Shown: positions 1 through 7,122 of the stretch, one piece after another
Layout of the letters: every line of letters starts with the position of its first letter
Position numbering within the stretch: the first letter of the stretch is position 1
Assembly: GCA_003343565.1 (NCBI GenBank)
Contig: QALA01000026.1
Span: 1 to 15,002, forward strand
Reading direction: 5' to 3'
Length of the DNA: 15,002 nt
Source of the DNA: Verrucomicrobiota bacterium
GTDB lineage: Bacteria; Verrucomicrobiota; Verrucomicrobiia; Opitutales; Intestinicryptomonadaceae
Notes under the pieces: model-generated
The model's input: only the letters and a program-made list of their open reading frames with translations
Database searches by the model: none
What the model was told of the DNA's origin: nothing
Position numbers and translations under genes: made by a program

Positions 1-1823
1 CCCAACGCCGCGCCCGCACACGCGCCACCGCCAGTTTCGGAGACAATCCCCAAGAACAGCCCGCGCGGAGTGGTGACGACAAAATCCCCTACTTTCGCGC
101 CGGCTTTGACATACAAAGCAAATTCGCCGTCTTCAACCGAGAGCGTCGGAGAGCGCGAAGAAAATCCGCTCTCAGGAACAAACAAAATCGGGCGTTCGCC
201 CCTGGGCAGTTCGCGCGAATCAAACGCGGCAAGGCTCAACTCTTCCGAAAACTTTTCCGGAACCCTTATCAGCGCAAGGCGCGGATTCGCCTTGCAGACA
301 AATATTTCGTCCGGAATGAATGAAAGCGGGTTGTCGCCCCTGCGCTGCGCGGATATGTCCAAATTGAATACGCGGCCTTTGGCCGAATTTTTCCAAAAGA
401 GTCCGAGATTTTTCGAATCGCAAGCTATAAAGACGCCGCGGCCGGTTTTTATCATGGGCGCGCAAAAATCCGATTCAAACGAATCCAAAAACCACCGCCC
501 AGCGTCGATGCGGACGTCGACATTCCAAGTGGCGTACCCCAGATACGCGTTCAATCCCGCCCGTCCGCTCTGCGCTCCGCGCGTTTGCGAACTTTCGTCC
601 GCGCGTTCCGACAGCTTCAAATCCGCATAGCAGGCCAGTCCGAAAAACAGCGACGCGCCCGCAAAAAGAAAGACGGCAACCGCAAAAACGGACTTCGCCC
701 TTCCCGCTTTCTGCGAGCGCGCAAACCTGTAAATTCCGCGCGGCGAAAACGCCGCAACCGCGAGAACCGCACACAGCAGCCCGTAGGCCGCATACTTCAA
801 ACCCGCAGCCTTCGCGATTTCAAGCGACAAAAAATCCATCATGAGCGGATAAACCTTTGCGGAATTTTTTGCCGCGCGCGCCGCAAACGCCGGGTGCTTC
901 CCCAAAAGCGACAGTCCCGCAGGCCCCTTTCTAAGCGCGGCGTATATGCGGTCCATGCCGAACTGTCCAGTCCGCATTATCGCGCGGAACATGTCCGGCG
1001 CCCTGAAGCGCGAAAGCGTCAGAATCTGCTCCATTTTCCGCGCGTTCGACGGATTCTTTCCAATCAGCTTAGCGGCGGCGGAAATGTCCTTTGAAGTTTC
1101 GGCATACTTCATGACCGACGCAAACTGGGTCCACGAGCGCGAGCGTTTCGAAAGTTCGGCGACAGGTTCCAGCGCGGCCCTTGCCTCCGCGGCGGCGCCC
1201 GCGCTTTTGGACGGATTTTTCACCGCCTCCGCCGCCGTTTTTGCGCACTTGATAAAAGTCCTCTTAAGCGGTTCGGAAAGCGATCCGGTCTTTGCCAAAA
1301 GCTTCAACAGCGACACCGACGAATCCGCCGGCGGAAACGCCGTTGAGACCAGCCCGAGCGAAGCCATCGCCAGCACAAATCCGTTCCCGTCCTCCTTTAC
1401 CAGCCCCTCCCGAACGATGTCGCGCACGTCGCCGTAGACGAGCAGGTCGGCCAGAACCGAGCCCGCGAGCGCGTCGGCCCCGTCGACCTCGCCCAGCAAA
1501 AATCCCTTGCCCACGGCGGAGAGCCTGCCGAGCGCGCTCTTTCGCGCGCGAATCTGCGCCAAGTATTTGTCATACAGAACGCGCGAGGCCGGCGCATCGG
1601 ACATATCGTTCGAGACGACGTATTCCAAACACGCAAGGGCCGCTTCCGCATTGCCTCCGGCCCAGTATTCCTCGGCCAAAAGCCGGAAATCCACATCGGC
1701 GAGCGCGGCGAAATCAGCAGCGGCAACATTTGCGGCATCGGCGCGCCTGCCGGCTTCAAAAACAATCCACAGTCCGGCGAGCGCGACCGCCGAAACCGCC
1801 AGCCTGAAAATCCCCAAGAGCAT
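1..1823 (-). CDS. Partial membrane protein of unknown function (3' end beyond window)
   Basis: Reading the minus strand from the ATG at 1823 gives about 607 codons with no stop up to base 1, so the gene continues outside the window. I do not recognise the family. Residues about 5-24 form a hydrophobic N-terminal segment (signal anchor or signal peptide). A long Ala/Lys-rich, mostly helical soluble region follows. Two further hydrophobic segments lie near residues 342-358 and 378-398, separated by a short basic loop (RFARSQKAGRAK). The visible C-terminal ~200 residues look beta-rich and end near a stretch reading VGDFVVTTPRGLFLGIV, faintly like the beta domain of MreC or adaptor proteins; this is only an impression. 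The ATG lies 13 nt after the galM stop with a weak AAGG upstream, so it is probably translated from the rny-galM transcript. I am confident that it is coding; function is unknown. Confidence 0.85.
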   Translation of the reverse strand, partial: MLLGIFRLAVSAVALAGLWIVFEAGRRADAANVAAADFAALADVDFRLLAEEYWAGGNAEAALACLEYVVSNDMSDAPASRVLYDKYLAQIRARKSALGRLSAVGKGFLLGEVDGADALAGSVLADLLVYGDVRDIVREGLVKEDGNGFVLAMASLGLVSTAFPPADSSVSLLKLLAKTGSLSEPLKRTFIKCAKTAAEAVKNPSKSAGAAAEARAALEPVAELSKRSRSWTQFASVMKYAETSKDISAAAKLIGKNPSNARKMEQILTLSRFRAPDMFRAIMRTGQFGMDRIYAALRKGPAGLSLLGKHPAFAARAAKNSAKVYPLMMDFLSLEIAKAAGLKYAAYGLLCAVLAVAAFSPRGIYRFARSQKAGRAKSVFAVAVFLFAGASLFFGLACYADLKLSERADESSQTRGAQSGRAGLNAYLGYATWNVDVRIDAGRWFLDSFESDFCAPMIKTGRGVFIACDSKNLGLFWKNSAKGRVFNLDISAQRRGDNPLSFIPDEIFVCKANPRLALIRVPEKFSEELSLAAFDSRELPRGERPILFVPESGFSSRSPTLSVEDGEFALYVKAGAKVGDFVVTTPRGLFLGIVSETGGGACAGAAL

Positions 1824-1836
1824 CGCGCCTTAAGCC

Positions 1837-2856
1837 TCAGGCCTCGCGCATGGAACTGAACCTGTATACCGTCCGCGAGGAATAGGTTTGGCCGGGCAGG
1901 AGTTCCGCGCTCGGAAAATGCGGCTTGTTGGGGGAATCGGGCCAGCGTTGCGTCTCAAGGCAGAAGCCCGCGTATTTGTTGTAAACCGACTTCCCCCTTT
2001 CGTTGTTAACGAAATTTCCGGTGTAAAACTGCACGCCCGGCTCGCTCGTCAAAACCTCCATGCAGCGTCCGGAAAGCGGCTCGAACACGCAGGCGGCCGA
2101 AACCATATCCGAACCCGACTTCGGCAATACGAAATTGTGGTCGTATCCGCCGAAGGCGTCGGTTATGAGCTTGGACGCCCCCTCGACCCCGGCGCGGACG
2201 GTTTTGAACTTCCGCAAATCGAGCGCGGTTCTGCGGACCGAAAGAATTTCGCCCGTCGGAATCAGGCCGGAATCCACCGGCGTATAATAGTCCGCGTTGA
2301 TTTTTACGTGATGGTCGAGAATGTCCGGACTCGCGCCGGCAGACAGGTTGAAATAGGAATGGTTCGTGAGGGCGCACAGCGTAGGTTTGTCGGAAGCGGC
2401 GCGGTATTCGATGTCCAATTCCGCATTGTCGGTGAGGCGGTAATAGACGCAGACGTCCAGATTGCCCGGATAGCCGCCCTCCATGTCCGCGCTGTGATAG
2501 TTAAGACACACTCCCCGCCAGCCGTCTCCGGAGCACTCGCGCAGGTCCCACAGGGCCTTGTCGAACCCGCGAAATCCGCCGTGCAGGCTGTTCGCCCCGT
2601 CGTTGGCCTCAAGAGTCAAACGCCTGCCGCCGACAACCGCCCTCGCGCGGCCTATCCTGTTGGCGTACCGCCCTATCAGCGCGCCGAAATAACACCTTCC
2701 CTTCAGATACGCGTCGGGCTTGCGGTAGCCGAGAACGACGTCGCCCATCTTGGCGTTGCAATCCGGAGTCAGCAGGCGCATTATCGCCCCGCCCACGTTG
2801 CAGACTTCCATTTCAAGCCCGCCGTTTTTCACAGTTATGGAATAATATTTTCCCAT
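1837..2856 (-). CDS. galM: Aldose 1-epimerase (galactose mutarotase)
   Basis: This enzyme interconverts alpha and beta anomers of aldoses such as galactose and glucose, feeding the Leloir pathway. The 339-residue length is usual for the family. Visible family motifs are RYANRIGRA near residue 64, NSLHGG near 89 (conserved His), TNHSYFNLS near 165 containing the catalytic acid His, DHNFVL near 239, and GFCLETQRWPDSPN near 297 containing the catalytic base Glu. There is no signal peptide, so it is cytoplasmic. I chose the ATG at 2856 because AAAGGA ends 8 nt upstream; a TTG two codons earlier (2862) leaves only 2 nt after that site. It lies 43 nt downstream of rny and 13 nt upstream of a membrane protein gene, so co-transcription is likely. 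No other sugar genes are visible nearby. Confidence 0.95.
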   Translation of the reverse strand: MGKYYSITVKNGGLEMEVCNVGGAIMRLLTPDCNAKMGDVVLGYRKPDAYLKGRCYFGALIGRYANRIGRARAVVGGRRLTLEANDGANSLHGGFRGFDKALWDLRECSGDGWRGVCLNYHSADMEGGYPGNLDVCVYYRLTDNAELDIEYRAASDKPTLCALTNHSYFNLSAGASPDILDHHVKINADYYTPVDSGLIPTGEILSVRRTALDLRKFKTVRAGVEGASKLITDAFGGYDHNFVLPKSGSDMVSAACVFEPLSGRCMEVLTSEPGVQFYTGNFVNNERGKSVYNKYAGFCLETQRWPDSPNKPHFPSAELLPGQTYSSRTVYRFSSMREA

Positions 2857-2864
2857 ATCCAATA

Positions 2865-2870
2865 TCCTTT
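2865..2870 (-). promoter_or_regulatory. Ribosome binding site of galM
   Basis: The minus strand reads AAAGGA here, 8 nt before the ATG at 2856. This is one of the few clear Shine-Dalgarno sites in the window and it decides the start in favour of ATG over the upstream TTG at 2862. Confidence 0.6.
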
Positions 2871-2899
2871 GCAGTTTGACGTTTCGACGCGAAAACCCG

Positions 2900-4438
2900 C
2901 TATCCGCGCGGCAGGTTTGCCGTTTTTGTAAACCGGCGCTCGCGTATTATAGTAATTTTTACCGGAATTGAATTGCCGACGGACTCCTCTATCTTTGCGC
3001 ATATCTTGGACGAAAGCGCGCACGCGGCAGCATCGTCGACCTCGTCCGGGCTTACGACGACCCTCAGCTCGCGCCCGGCCTGAAGGACATACGCCGTATC
3101 CACGCCCTCAAAGGAAGTCGCCAAAGTTTCGAGCGTCCTTATGCGCTTGACATAGCCTTCTGCCGCCTCCATGCGCGCGCCCGTGCGCGCCGCCGAAATG
3201 GAGTCCGCCAGCTTGACTATCGCCGCATAAACGCTCGCGGCCGCGACCTCCCCGTGGTGCGCCTCGACCGCATTGGCGACAATTTCCGACTCCCCCGCCC
3301 TGCGCAACGCCTCCGCCCCCGCGCGCGCGTGCGACAAATCCGACGCGGCTATCGCCTTGCCTATGTCGTGAAACAGCCCCGCGCGCTTCGCAATAGACGC
3401 GTCGTACTCCATTTCCGCCGCTATCATTCCGGCGAATCTCGCGGTTTCGACCGAATGCAAAAGCGTGTTCTGGTTGAGGGAGAGGTGGAAGCTCAAATGC
3501 CCCAACAGCGAAAGTATGTCGGGACTGACGCGCGCCAGACCGAGAGACTCGGCAGCCTCCGCCCCGGCGTCGTAAGCCAGCTGGGAAATCTTCTCCTTCG
3601 CGCGCGAGACCGCCGCCTCTATCGAAGTCGGATTTATGCGCCCGTCCGCCACAAGCTCCTCCAACGCCAGCTTTGCAATCGCGCGGCGGGACGGATTGAA
3701 TGAGGAAATCATCACGGAGTTCGGGGTGTCGTCAATGACCAAAGTCGTTCCCGTCTCCGCCTCGAAGCTGCGTATGTTGCGGCCCTCCTTGCCTATCAGC
3801 CTTCCCTTCATGGCCTCGTCGCCAATCGACACTATCGCGCACGTCGCGGAGGCCGGCATCTCCCCCGACAGCCTTTGCATAGTGTCGAGAAGAATCCTCT
3901 TGGCCTGCGAATCCGCGTCCGACATGGAGCGGTTCAGCACTTCGCCGCGGTAGTTTTCCAATTCGAGCGCGCACGCCTTTTCTATTTCCTCTCTCGCCGA
4001 TTTTTTTATCAGCTCAACGTCCTCCCCCGACAGGCGCGCAAGCTTGCCGACGTACTCGCGGACGCAATCGGCGTAAAGCTCCTTCTGGCGTCGGTAGCGT
4101 TTGAACTCCGCCTCCGCCCGCTCGGAAGAAGCCTTTGCATTTTGAAGTTCCGCCCTTGCTTCGGCAAGTTTTTCGTCCTGTTCGCGACGCGCCGCGCGCG
4201 CGGCTCCCAAAAGATCCTCGTATTCGCCCTTCAGCTCCAATTCGCGCTCTTTAAGCTGCATCTCAAAGTCGTTGCGCTTTTTCTCGAACTTCATTTTCTC
4301 CTCGGCGCGGACGGATTCGTTTTCAGCCTCCATCTTGTTGCGCAGAGAGTTCATGCGCACCACAAGAATTATGCACTCCGCAAAAAGGCAGACTGCAAGA
4401 AGGCCGAGAATCAAAGAGTTTATGTCTATGAAATCCAT
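2900..4438 (-). CDS. rny: Ribonuclease Y
   Basis: RNase Y is a membrane-anchored endoribonuclease that initiates mRNA decay. The 512-residue protein has the standard layout. A single N-terminal membrane segment (about residues 8-28) is followed by a long charged coiled coil (about 30-150). A KH domain (about 198-265) carries the GxxG loop in LIGKEGRNIRSFEAETG. An HD domain (about 320-420) carries LLHSVE, the catalytic FHDIGKA (H357-D358) and AHHGE near 393. The family C-terminal domain follows with LQAGRELRVVV near 452 and VKITIIRERR near 493. The tail FTKTANLPRG is a little longer than the usual end of the family. It is the first gene of a likely rny-galM-membrane protein unit. No good Shine-Dalgarno precedes the ATG, but a candidate promoter lies about 120 nt upstream. 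Confidence 0.96.
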   Translation of the reverse strand: MDFIDINSLILGLLAVCLFAECIILVVRMNSLRNKMEAENESVRAEEKMKFEKKRNDFEMQLKERELELKGEYEDLLGAARAARREQDEKLAEARAELQNAKASSERAEAEFKRYRRQKELYADCVREYVGKLARLSGEDVELIKKSAREEIEKACALELENYRGEVLNRSMSDADSQAKRILLDTMQRLSGEMPASATCAIVSIGDEAMKGRLIGKEGRNIRSFEAETGTTLVIDDTPNSVMISSFNPSRRAIAKLALEELVADGRINPTSIEAAVSRAKEKISQLAYDAGAEAAESLGLARVSPDILSLLGHLSFHLSLNQNTLLHSVETARFAGMIAAEMEYDASIAKRAGLFHDIGKAIAASDLSHARAGAEALRRAGESEIVANAVEAHHGEVAAASVYAAIVKLADSISAARTGARMEAAEGYVKRIRTLETLATSFEGVDTAYVLQAGRELRVVVSPDEVDDAAACALSSKICAKIEESVGNSIPVKITIIRERRFTKTANLPRG

Positions 4439-4557
4439 CTAAATCAAAGAGACAACCGCGCGGCGGGAGCCTTTCTTCGCGCACGAGTTGCGGCAAACGC
4501 AACCGGGCGGCAGGCACGACTTGTTCCCCCAAAAACTCTCCCGCTATTTTTTCGGAG

Positions 4558-4586
4558 ATTATCGCATCGGGCCTCCTTTTTTGCAA
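4558..4586 (-). promoter_or_regulatory. Candidate sigma-70 promoter for rny
   Basis: On the minus strand TTGCAA (4586-4581) and GATAAT (4563-4558) are separated by exactly 17 nt, and the -10 box is preceded by TGC, giving an extended -10. The inferred start near 4551 would give rny a leader of about 113 nt. An AGGAGG inside the spacer leads only to a two-codon ATG frame and is probably coincidental. Confidence 0.5.
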
Positions 4587-4654
4587 GCTATTTAACGCGC
4601 CCTGCGCATCGCGAAGCTTAACTTTCTCAAAAATGAAACAATTTGGGAAATGTC

Positions 4655-4669
4655 CCGCCCTTCGGGCGG
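4655..4669. repeat. Short GC-rich hairpin
   Basis: CCGCCC and GGGCGG form a perfect 6-bp stem around a TTC loop. No T-tract follows on either strand, so it is not a convincing intrinsic terminator. It could be a REP-like element or a structure upstream of the rny promoter. Confidence 0.4.
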
Positions 4670-4742
4670 CTTGCAAATGCGACTTCATTCTTGCAAAATC
4701 GAACTTCCCAATGCGGCCGCAAATTTGCGCCCGCTATATTCC

Positions 4743-4756
4743 GCCGACGCGTCGGC
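4743..4756. repeat. Perfect 14-nt palindrome
   Basis: The sequence GCCGACGCGTCGGC reads the same on both strands. It lies between the gltX duplicate and the rny promoter. It may be a dyad binding site or chance in GC-rich DNA. Confidence 0.3.
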
Positions 4757-4800
4757 TCCCGCAAAAAAGCGCGCGCATTTAAGGCGCAAATCGCCAAGCG

Positions 4801-4838
4801 CAAAAATTTTTTAAGACGCGCTCTTTCGCAATGCGCGC
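4801..4838 (-). terminator. Duplicated copy of the putative gltX terminator
   Basis: It has the same hairpin as at 5101-5138: GCGCG and CGCGC arms (4817-4821 and 4833-4837) around an 11-nt loop. On the minus strand an A/T run ending in TTTTT follows. It differs from the other copy by one base in the AT tract. Confidence 0.4.
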
Positions 4839-4848
4839 GCGGACTTCG

Positions 4849-4986
4849 TCAGGCCTCCTTCCGCGCGGCAGGACTCTCAAGTTCCGCCAATGCGCGGGCA
4901 ATGCGCACCCTTGCGCGCTCCGCTCCCATGACTTCCGGCATCGAAAGCAACAAGCCCGATAGCGCGTAACGTAAAATCGGAAAATA
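4849..4986 (-). pseudogene. 3'-terminal fragment of a gltX duplicate
   Basis: Read in the GltX frame, the minus strand encodes 45 residues starting YFPILRYALSGL and ending ESPAARKEA, then TGA at 4851-4849. This matches the C-terminus of the intact GltX (YFPILRYALSGL to ERPAARKDA) with an in-frame absence of 5 residues and a few mostly conservative changes. Upstream homology stops abruptly at the TAT codon. The same frame has only a weak GTG start (5001) before an upstream stop, with no ribosome binding site, so translation is unlikely. It may be a remnant of a second gltX or of a local tandem duplication. Confidence 0.85.
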
Positions 4987-5014
4987 AACGGACGCAGACA
5001 CTCGACGAAAATCC

Positions 5015-5040
5015 AGGCGCGCCCAAATTCAGGCGCGCCT
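5015..5040. repeat. Paired AGGCGCGCC hairpin between the repeat copies
   Basis: GGCGCGCC occurs at 5016-5023 and 5032-5039. Each copy is itself a palindrome, and the two pair into a 9-bp stem (5015 with 5040 included) around an 8-nt AT-rich loop. No strong T-tract follows on either strand. It lies in the 111-nt spacer separating the gltX duplicates. Confidence 0.55.
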
Positions 5041-5097
5041 TCAAAATTGCGCAAGAAAACGAAAAAATGCGCAGACAGGCGAACGCGCGCGAAAGGA

Positions 5098-5301
5098 GCG
5101 CAAAAATTTTTAAAGACGCGCTCTTTCGCAATGCGCGCGCGGACTTCGTCAGGCGTCCTTCCGCGCGGCAGGACGCTCAAGCTCCGCCAATGCGCGGGCG
5201 ACGCGCGCCCTTGCACGCTCCGCTCCCATGACTTCAAGCATCGGAAGCAAGTCCGGCCCCGATGACAATCCCGAAAGCGCGTAGCGCAAAATCGGAAAAT
5301 A
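5098..5301 (-). repeat. Tandem repeat copy B: 3' end of intact gltX plus flank
   Basis: This is the partner of copy A at 4798-4986. It covers the last 50 codons of the intact gltX and about 50 nt after its stop. Relative to copy A it has 15 extra nucleotides, corresponding to five residues around SSGPD. Confidence 0.9.
5101..5138 (-). terminator. Putative intrinsic terminator of gltX
   Basis: On the minus strand, about 11 nt after the gltX stop, GCGCGC pairs with GCGCGT (plus-strand 5133-5138 with 5116-5121, one G-U pair) around an 11-nt loop. It is followed by CTTTAAAAATTTTTG. The stem is short and the T-run is interrupted by A residues, so the call is moderate. Confidence 0.45.
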
Positions 5302-6486
5302 CTCCGAAATTTTCAAGCCTTTGGACTCCGCAAGCCCGCCCAATGCGTCGTGGAGAGAATCCGCGTCAAACTTGTCGAGTTTCGCAAAAAGTTCGGCAAG
5401 TTCCGCAAGGCGTTTGAGCGGCTCGCCCTTTCTGAACACCTTTTCCGCAGCCGCCGCGTCAAACGCGTAAGAGTCGTCAAAAAAGAACGACGCAAGCAAG
5501 GCGAAGTTCTCCATGTCGCTCACCTTCGGCTGGCAAAGCAGAAGCGCGCGGCGAACGTAAGGGTCGGAGCAATCGACGCAAATTCCCGCGTCCGAAAGGG
5601 CGGCCGAGGCGAGTCGGCAGAATCTGTCGGCGTCGAGCGCGCGCAAGTGGACAGTGTTGAAGTGCGCCATTTTGCGCTCGTCGAAGCGCGCGTTGCTCTT
5701 GACTATTCCGGGAAAGTCGAACAGCTCGACAATCTCGGACGTGTCCATAATCTCCCTGTCGTTCTTCGGATTCCAGCCGAGCATGCACAGATAATTGCGG
5801 ACGGCCTCAGGAAGAAAATTTCTCTCGCGGTACTCCTCCACGAGGGCGCCGCGGTCGCGCTTGCTCATCTTTCCGCGGCCGTCGCCTTTCAAAATCAGCG
5901 GAATGTGCGCAAAGCGCGGCATCGGCGCGTCGAACGCCTTGAAGAGCTCCAAATGCTTGTTTGTGTTCGTGAGATGGTCCTGCCCGCGTATGACGTTTGT
6001 TATCTGCATGCAGATGTCGTCCACCACGTTGACGAAGTGGAACACCGGCGTTCCGTTGGAGCGAAATATCGGGAAATCCTTTTCCTCGAATCCCTCCACA
6101 TCTCCGTAAACGGCGTCGTGCAAAACCTGCTTCTGCCCGGACACCTTGAAGAACACCGCGCCGTCCTTGTCGTAGGCGCGCCCCTTCTTGCGCAGCTGCT
6201 CCAAATATTGCGCGTATATATCGGAACGCTGGCTCTGGTAGTAGGGGCCGTAGTCGCCGCCGACCTCCGGGCCCTCGTCCCAATCCATGCCGAGCCACTT
6301 CATTCCGTCCTTTATCACCTTGAGCGACTCCTCCGTATTGCGCTCCTTGTCCGTATCCTCTATGCGCAATATGAACTTTCCGCCGGTGTGTTTGGCGTAC
6401 AGCCAGTTAAACAGCGCCGTGCGCGCGCTGCCGATGTGAAAAAAGCCCGTAGGGCTGGGTGCGAATCTTACTCTTACCTTGTTCAT
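5149..6486 (-). CDS. gltX: Glutamate--tRNA ligase (short form)
   Basis: The enzyme charges tRNA-Glu with glutamate using ATP in the cytoplasm. Class I signatures are clear: FAPSPTGFFHIGSARTAL with the HIGH-type motif at residues 17-20, FILRIEDTD near 38-46, and KGDGRGKMSKRDRG with KMSKR at 206-210. The C-terminal helical anticodon-binding region follows. At 445 residues it is shorter than the usual 465-500. The connective region reads RAYDKDGAVFFKV near 103-115 and lacks the long insert with Cys-rich CFC-type zinc ligands seen in many GluRS. It lies 27 nt after the Nudix gene, so the two are probably co-transcribed. No good Shine-Dalgarno precedes the ATG. A diverged copy of its 3' end lies downstream. 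Discrimination between tRNA-Glu and tRNA-Gln cannot be judged here. Confidence 0.96.
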   Translation of the reverse strand: MNKVRVRFAPSPTGFFHIGSARTALFNWLYAKHTGGKFILRIEDTDKERNTEESLKVIKDGMKWLGMDWDEGPEVGGDYGPYYQSQRSDIYAQYLEQLRKKGRAYDKDGAVFFKVSGQKQVLHDAVYGDVEGFEEKDFPIFRSNGTPVFHFVNVVDDICMQITNVIRGQDHLTNTNKHLELFKAFDAPMPRFAHIPLILKGDGRGKMSKRDRGALVEEYRERNFLPEAVRNYLCMLGWNPKNDREIMDTSEIVELFDFPGIVKSNARFDERKMAHFNTVHLRALDADRFCRLASAALSDAGICVDCSDPYVRRALLLCQPKVSDMENFALLASFFFDDSYAFDAAAAEKVFRKGEPLKRLAELAELFAKLDKFDADSLHDALGGLAESKGLKISEYFPILRYALSGLSSGPDLLPMLEVMGAERARARVARALAELERPAARKDA

Positions 6487-6513
6487 TGCAAATTGCCAAA
6501 AATAAATCCCGCG

Positions 6514-7047
6514 CTAACGGATTTGTCCGCGCTTCGACAGATAAAACCCGTACACGCACAAAAGCGACGGAGTAAAAAGCTCCGGCGACTTCAGAATGCG
6601 CTCCTCAAACTCGCGCACCGAAACCCATTCAAATCCGTCAATCTCCTCCGGAGAGAACGACAGCCGAATGTCCCTCGGCCTCCGCATTGCGTAGACTGCC
6701 ACGAATTCCATTCCCGTTTCGGGGCGCGGGGAAATCTTCCCCACAAAGTCCAAAGCGGAAGGCGAGTCGAGCCTTATTCCGGTCTCCTCCCGAAGCTCGC
6801 GCAAAACGCCTTCGCCGTAATCCTCGCCGCTGTCGACGTGCCCGGAGCACGCGGCGGTAAATCTTCCGGGATAGATGTCCTTGCTTGCGGAGCGTTTTTG
6901 CAAAAGGATTTCCGGAATGCCGCCGTCGGAGAAAATCAGGACGTGGGCGGATCTGTGAAGAAGCCCGCGCGAATGTATTTCGGAGCGCGGGGCTCGCCCG
7001 ACGACCTCGTCGTCCGGATTCACAATATCGAATATGTCCTCGCTCAT
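6514..7047 (-). CDS. Nudix hydrolase, YfcD/isopentenyl-diphosphate isomerase-like
   Basis: This 177-residue cytoplasmic protein has a perfect Nudix box at residues 69-91 (G69, E75, R83-E84, E87-E88, G90), the Mg2+-binding signature of enzymes cleaving nucleoside diphosphates linked to another moiety. The flanking VNPDDEVVGRAPRSEIHSRG at the N-terminus and LLHRSAHVLIF resemble the YfcD and type I IPP isomerase branch of the superfamily. I cannot assign a substrate: a housekeeping pyrophosphatase is more likely than an isomerase, but sequence alone does not settle it. The gene follows the DUF362 gene by 75 nt and precedes gltX by 27 nt. Confidence 0.9.
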   Translation of the reverse strand: MSEDIFDIVNPDDEVVGRAPRSEIHSRGLLHRSAHVLIFSDGGIPEILLQKRSASKDIYPGRFTAACSGHVDSGEDYGEGVLRELREETGIRLDSPSALDFVGKISPRPETGMEFVAVYAMRRPRDIRLSFSPEEIDGFEWVSVREFEERILKSPELFTPSLLCVYGFYLSKRGQIR

Positions 7048-7122
7048 TCCAAATCAGCCTAAAAATAGCGGCGAATGCGGCCAAATCGCCCGGCAAAACG
7101 CGCCGGACGAAACGGCAAAAGG

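Larger units (their letters stand above)
4439..4797. other. Non-coding upstream region of rny
   Basis: I see no supportable gene in these 359 bases. They hold the putative rny promoter and leader, a perfect 6-bp hairpin CCGCCC-TTC-GGGCGG at 4655-4669, and a perfect 14-nt palindrome GCCGACG/CGTCGGC at 4743-4756. A 121-codon minus-strand frame starting at 4688 overlaps the rny start by over 100 nt, has no recognisable domain, and is not called. Confidence 0.5.
4798..4986 (-). repeat. Tandem repeat copy A: duplicate of gltX 3' end plus flank
   Basis: This block repeats 5098-5301. Bases 4801-4950 match 5101-5250 at a constant 300-bp offset with 11 differences in 150 positions (about 93% identity). 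After that one copy carries 15 nt more, and the match resumes to 4986 against 5301. The duplicate includes the last 45 codons of gltX, the stop, and about 48 nt of downstream flank with the putative terminator. Confidence 0.9.

Noticed and set aside
1888..2931. 347-codon plus-strand frame opposite galM
   Set aside because: The minus strand carries intact galM with all catalytic motifs; this frame is a compositional mirror.
4572..4577. Perfect AGGAGG Shine-Dalgarno-like sequence on the minus strand upstream of rny
   Set aside because: The ATG following it opens only a two-codon frame. It sits in the spacer of the proposed promoter.
4323..4688. 121-codon minus-strand frame upstream of and overlapping rny
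   Set aside because: It overlaps the rny start by more than 100 nt in another frame, has no known domain, and contains the better-supported promoter.
4779..5237. 152-codon minus-strand frame with an obvious internal protein repeat
   Set aside because: The repeat comes from the duplicated gltX 3' end read in the wrong frame. The GltX frame explains both copies.
5350..7062. 570-codon plus-strand frame opposite gltX and the Nudix gene
   Set aside because: It lies antisense to two genes with unmistakable motifs, is rich in Arg/Val/His as expected for the reverse of GC-rich genes, and shows no domain of its own.
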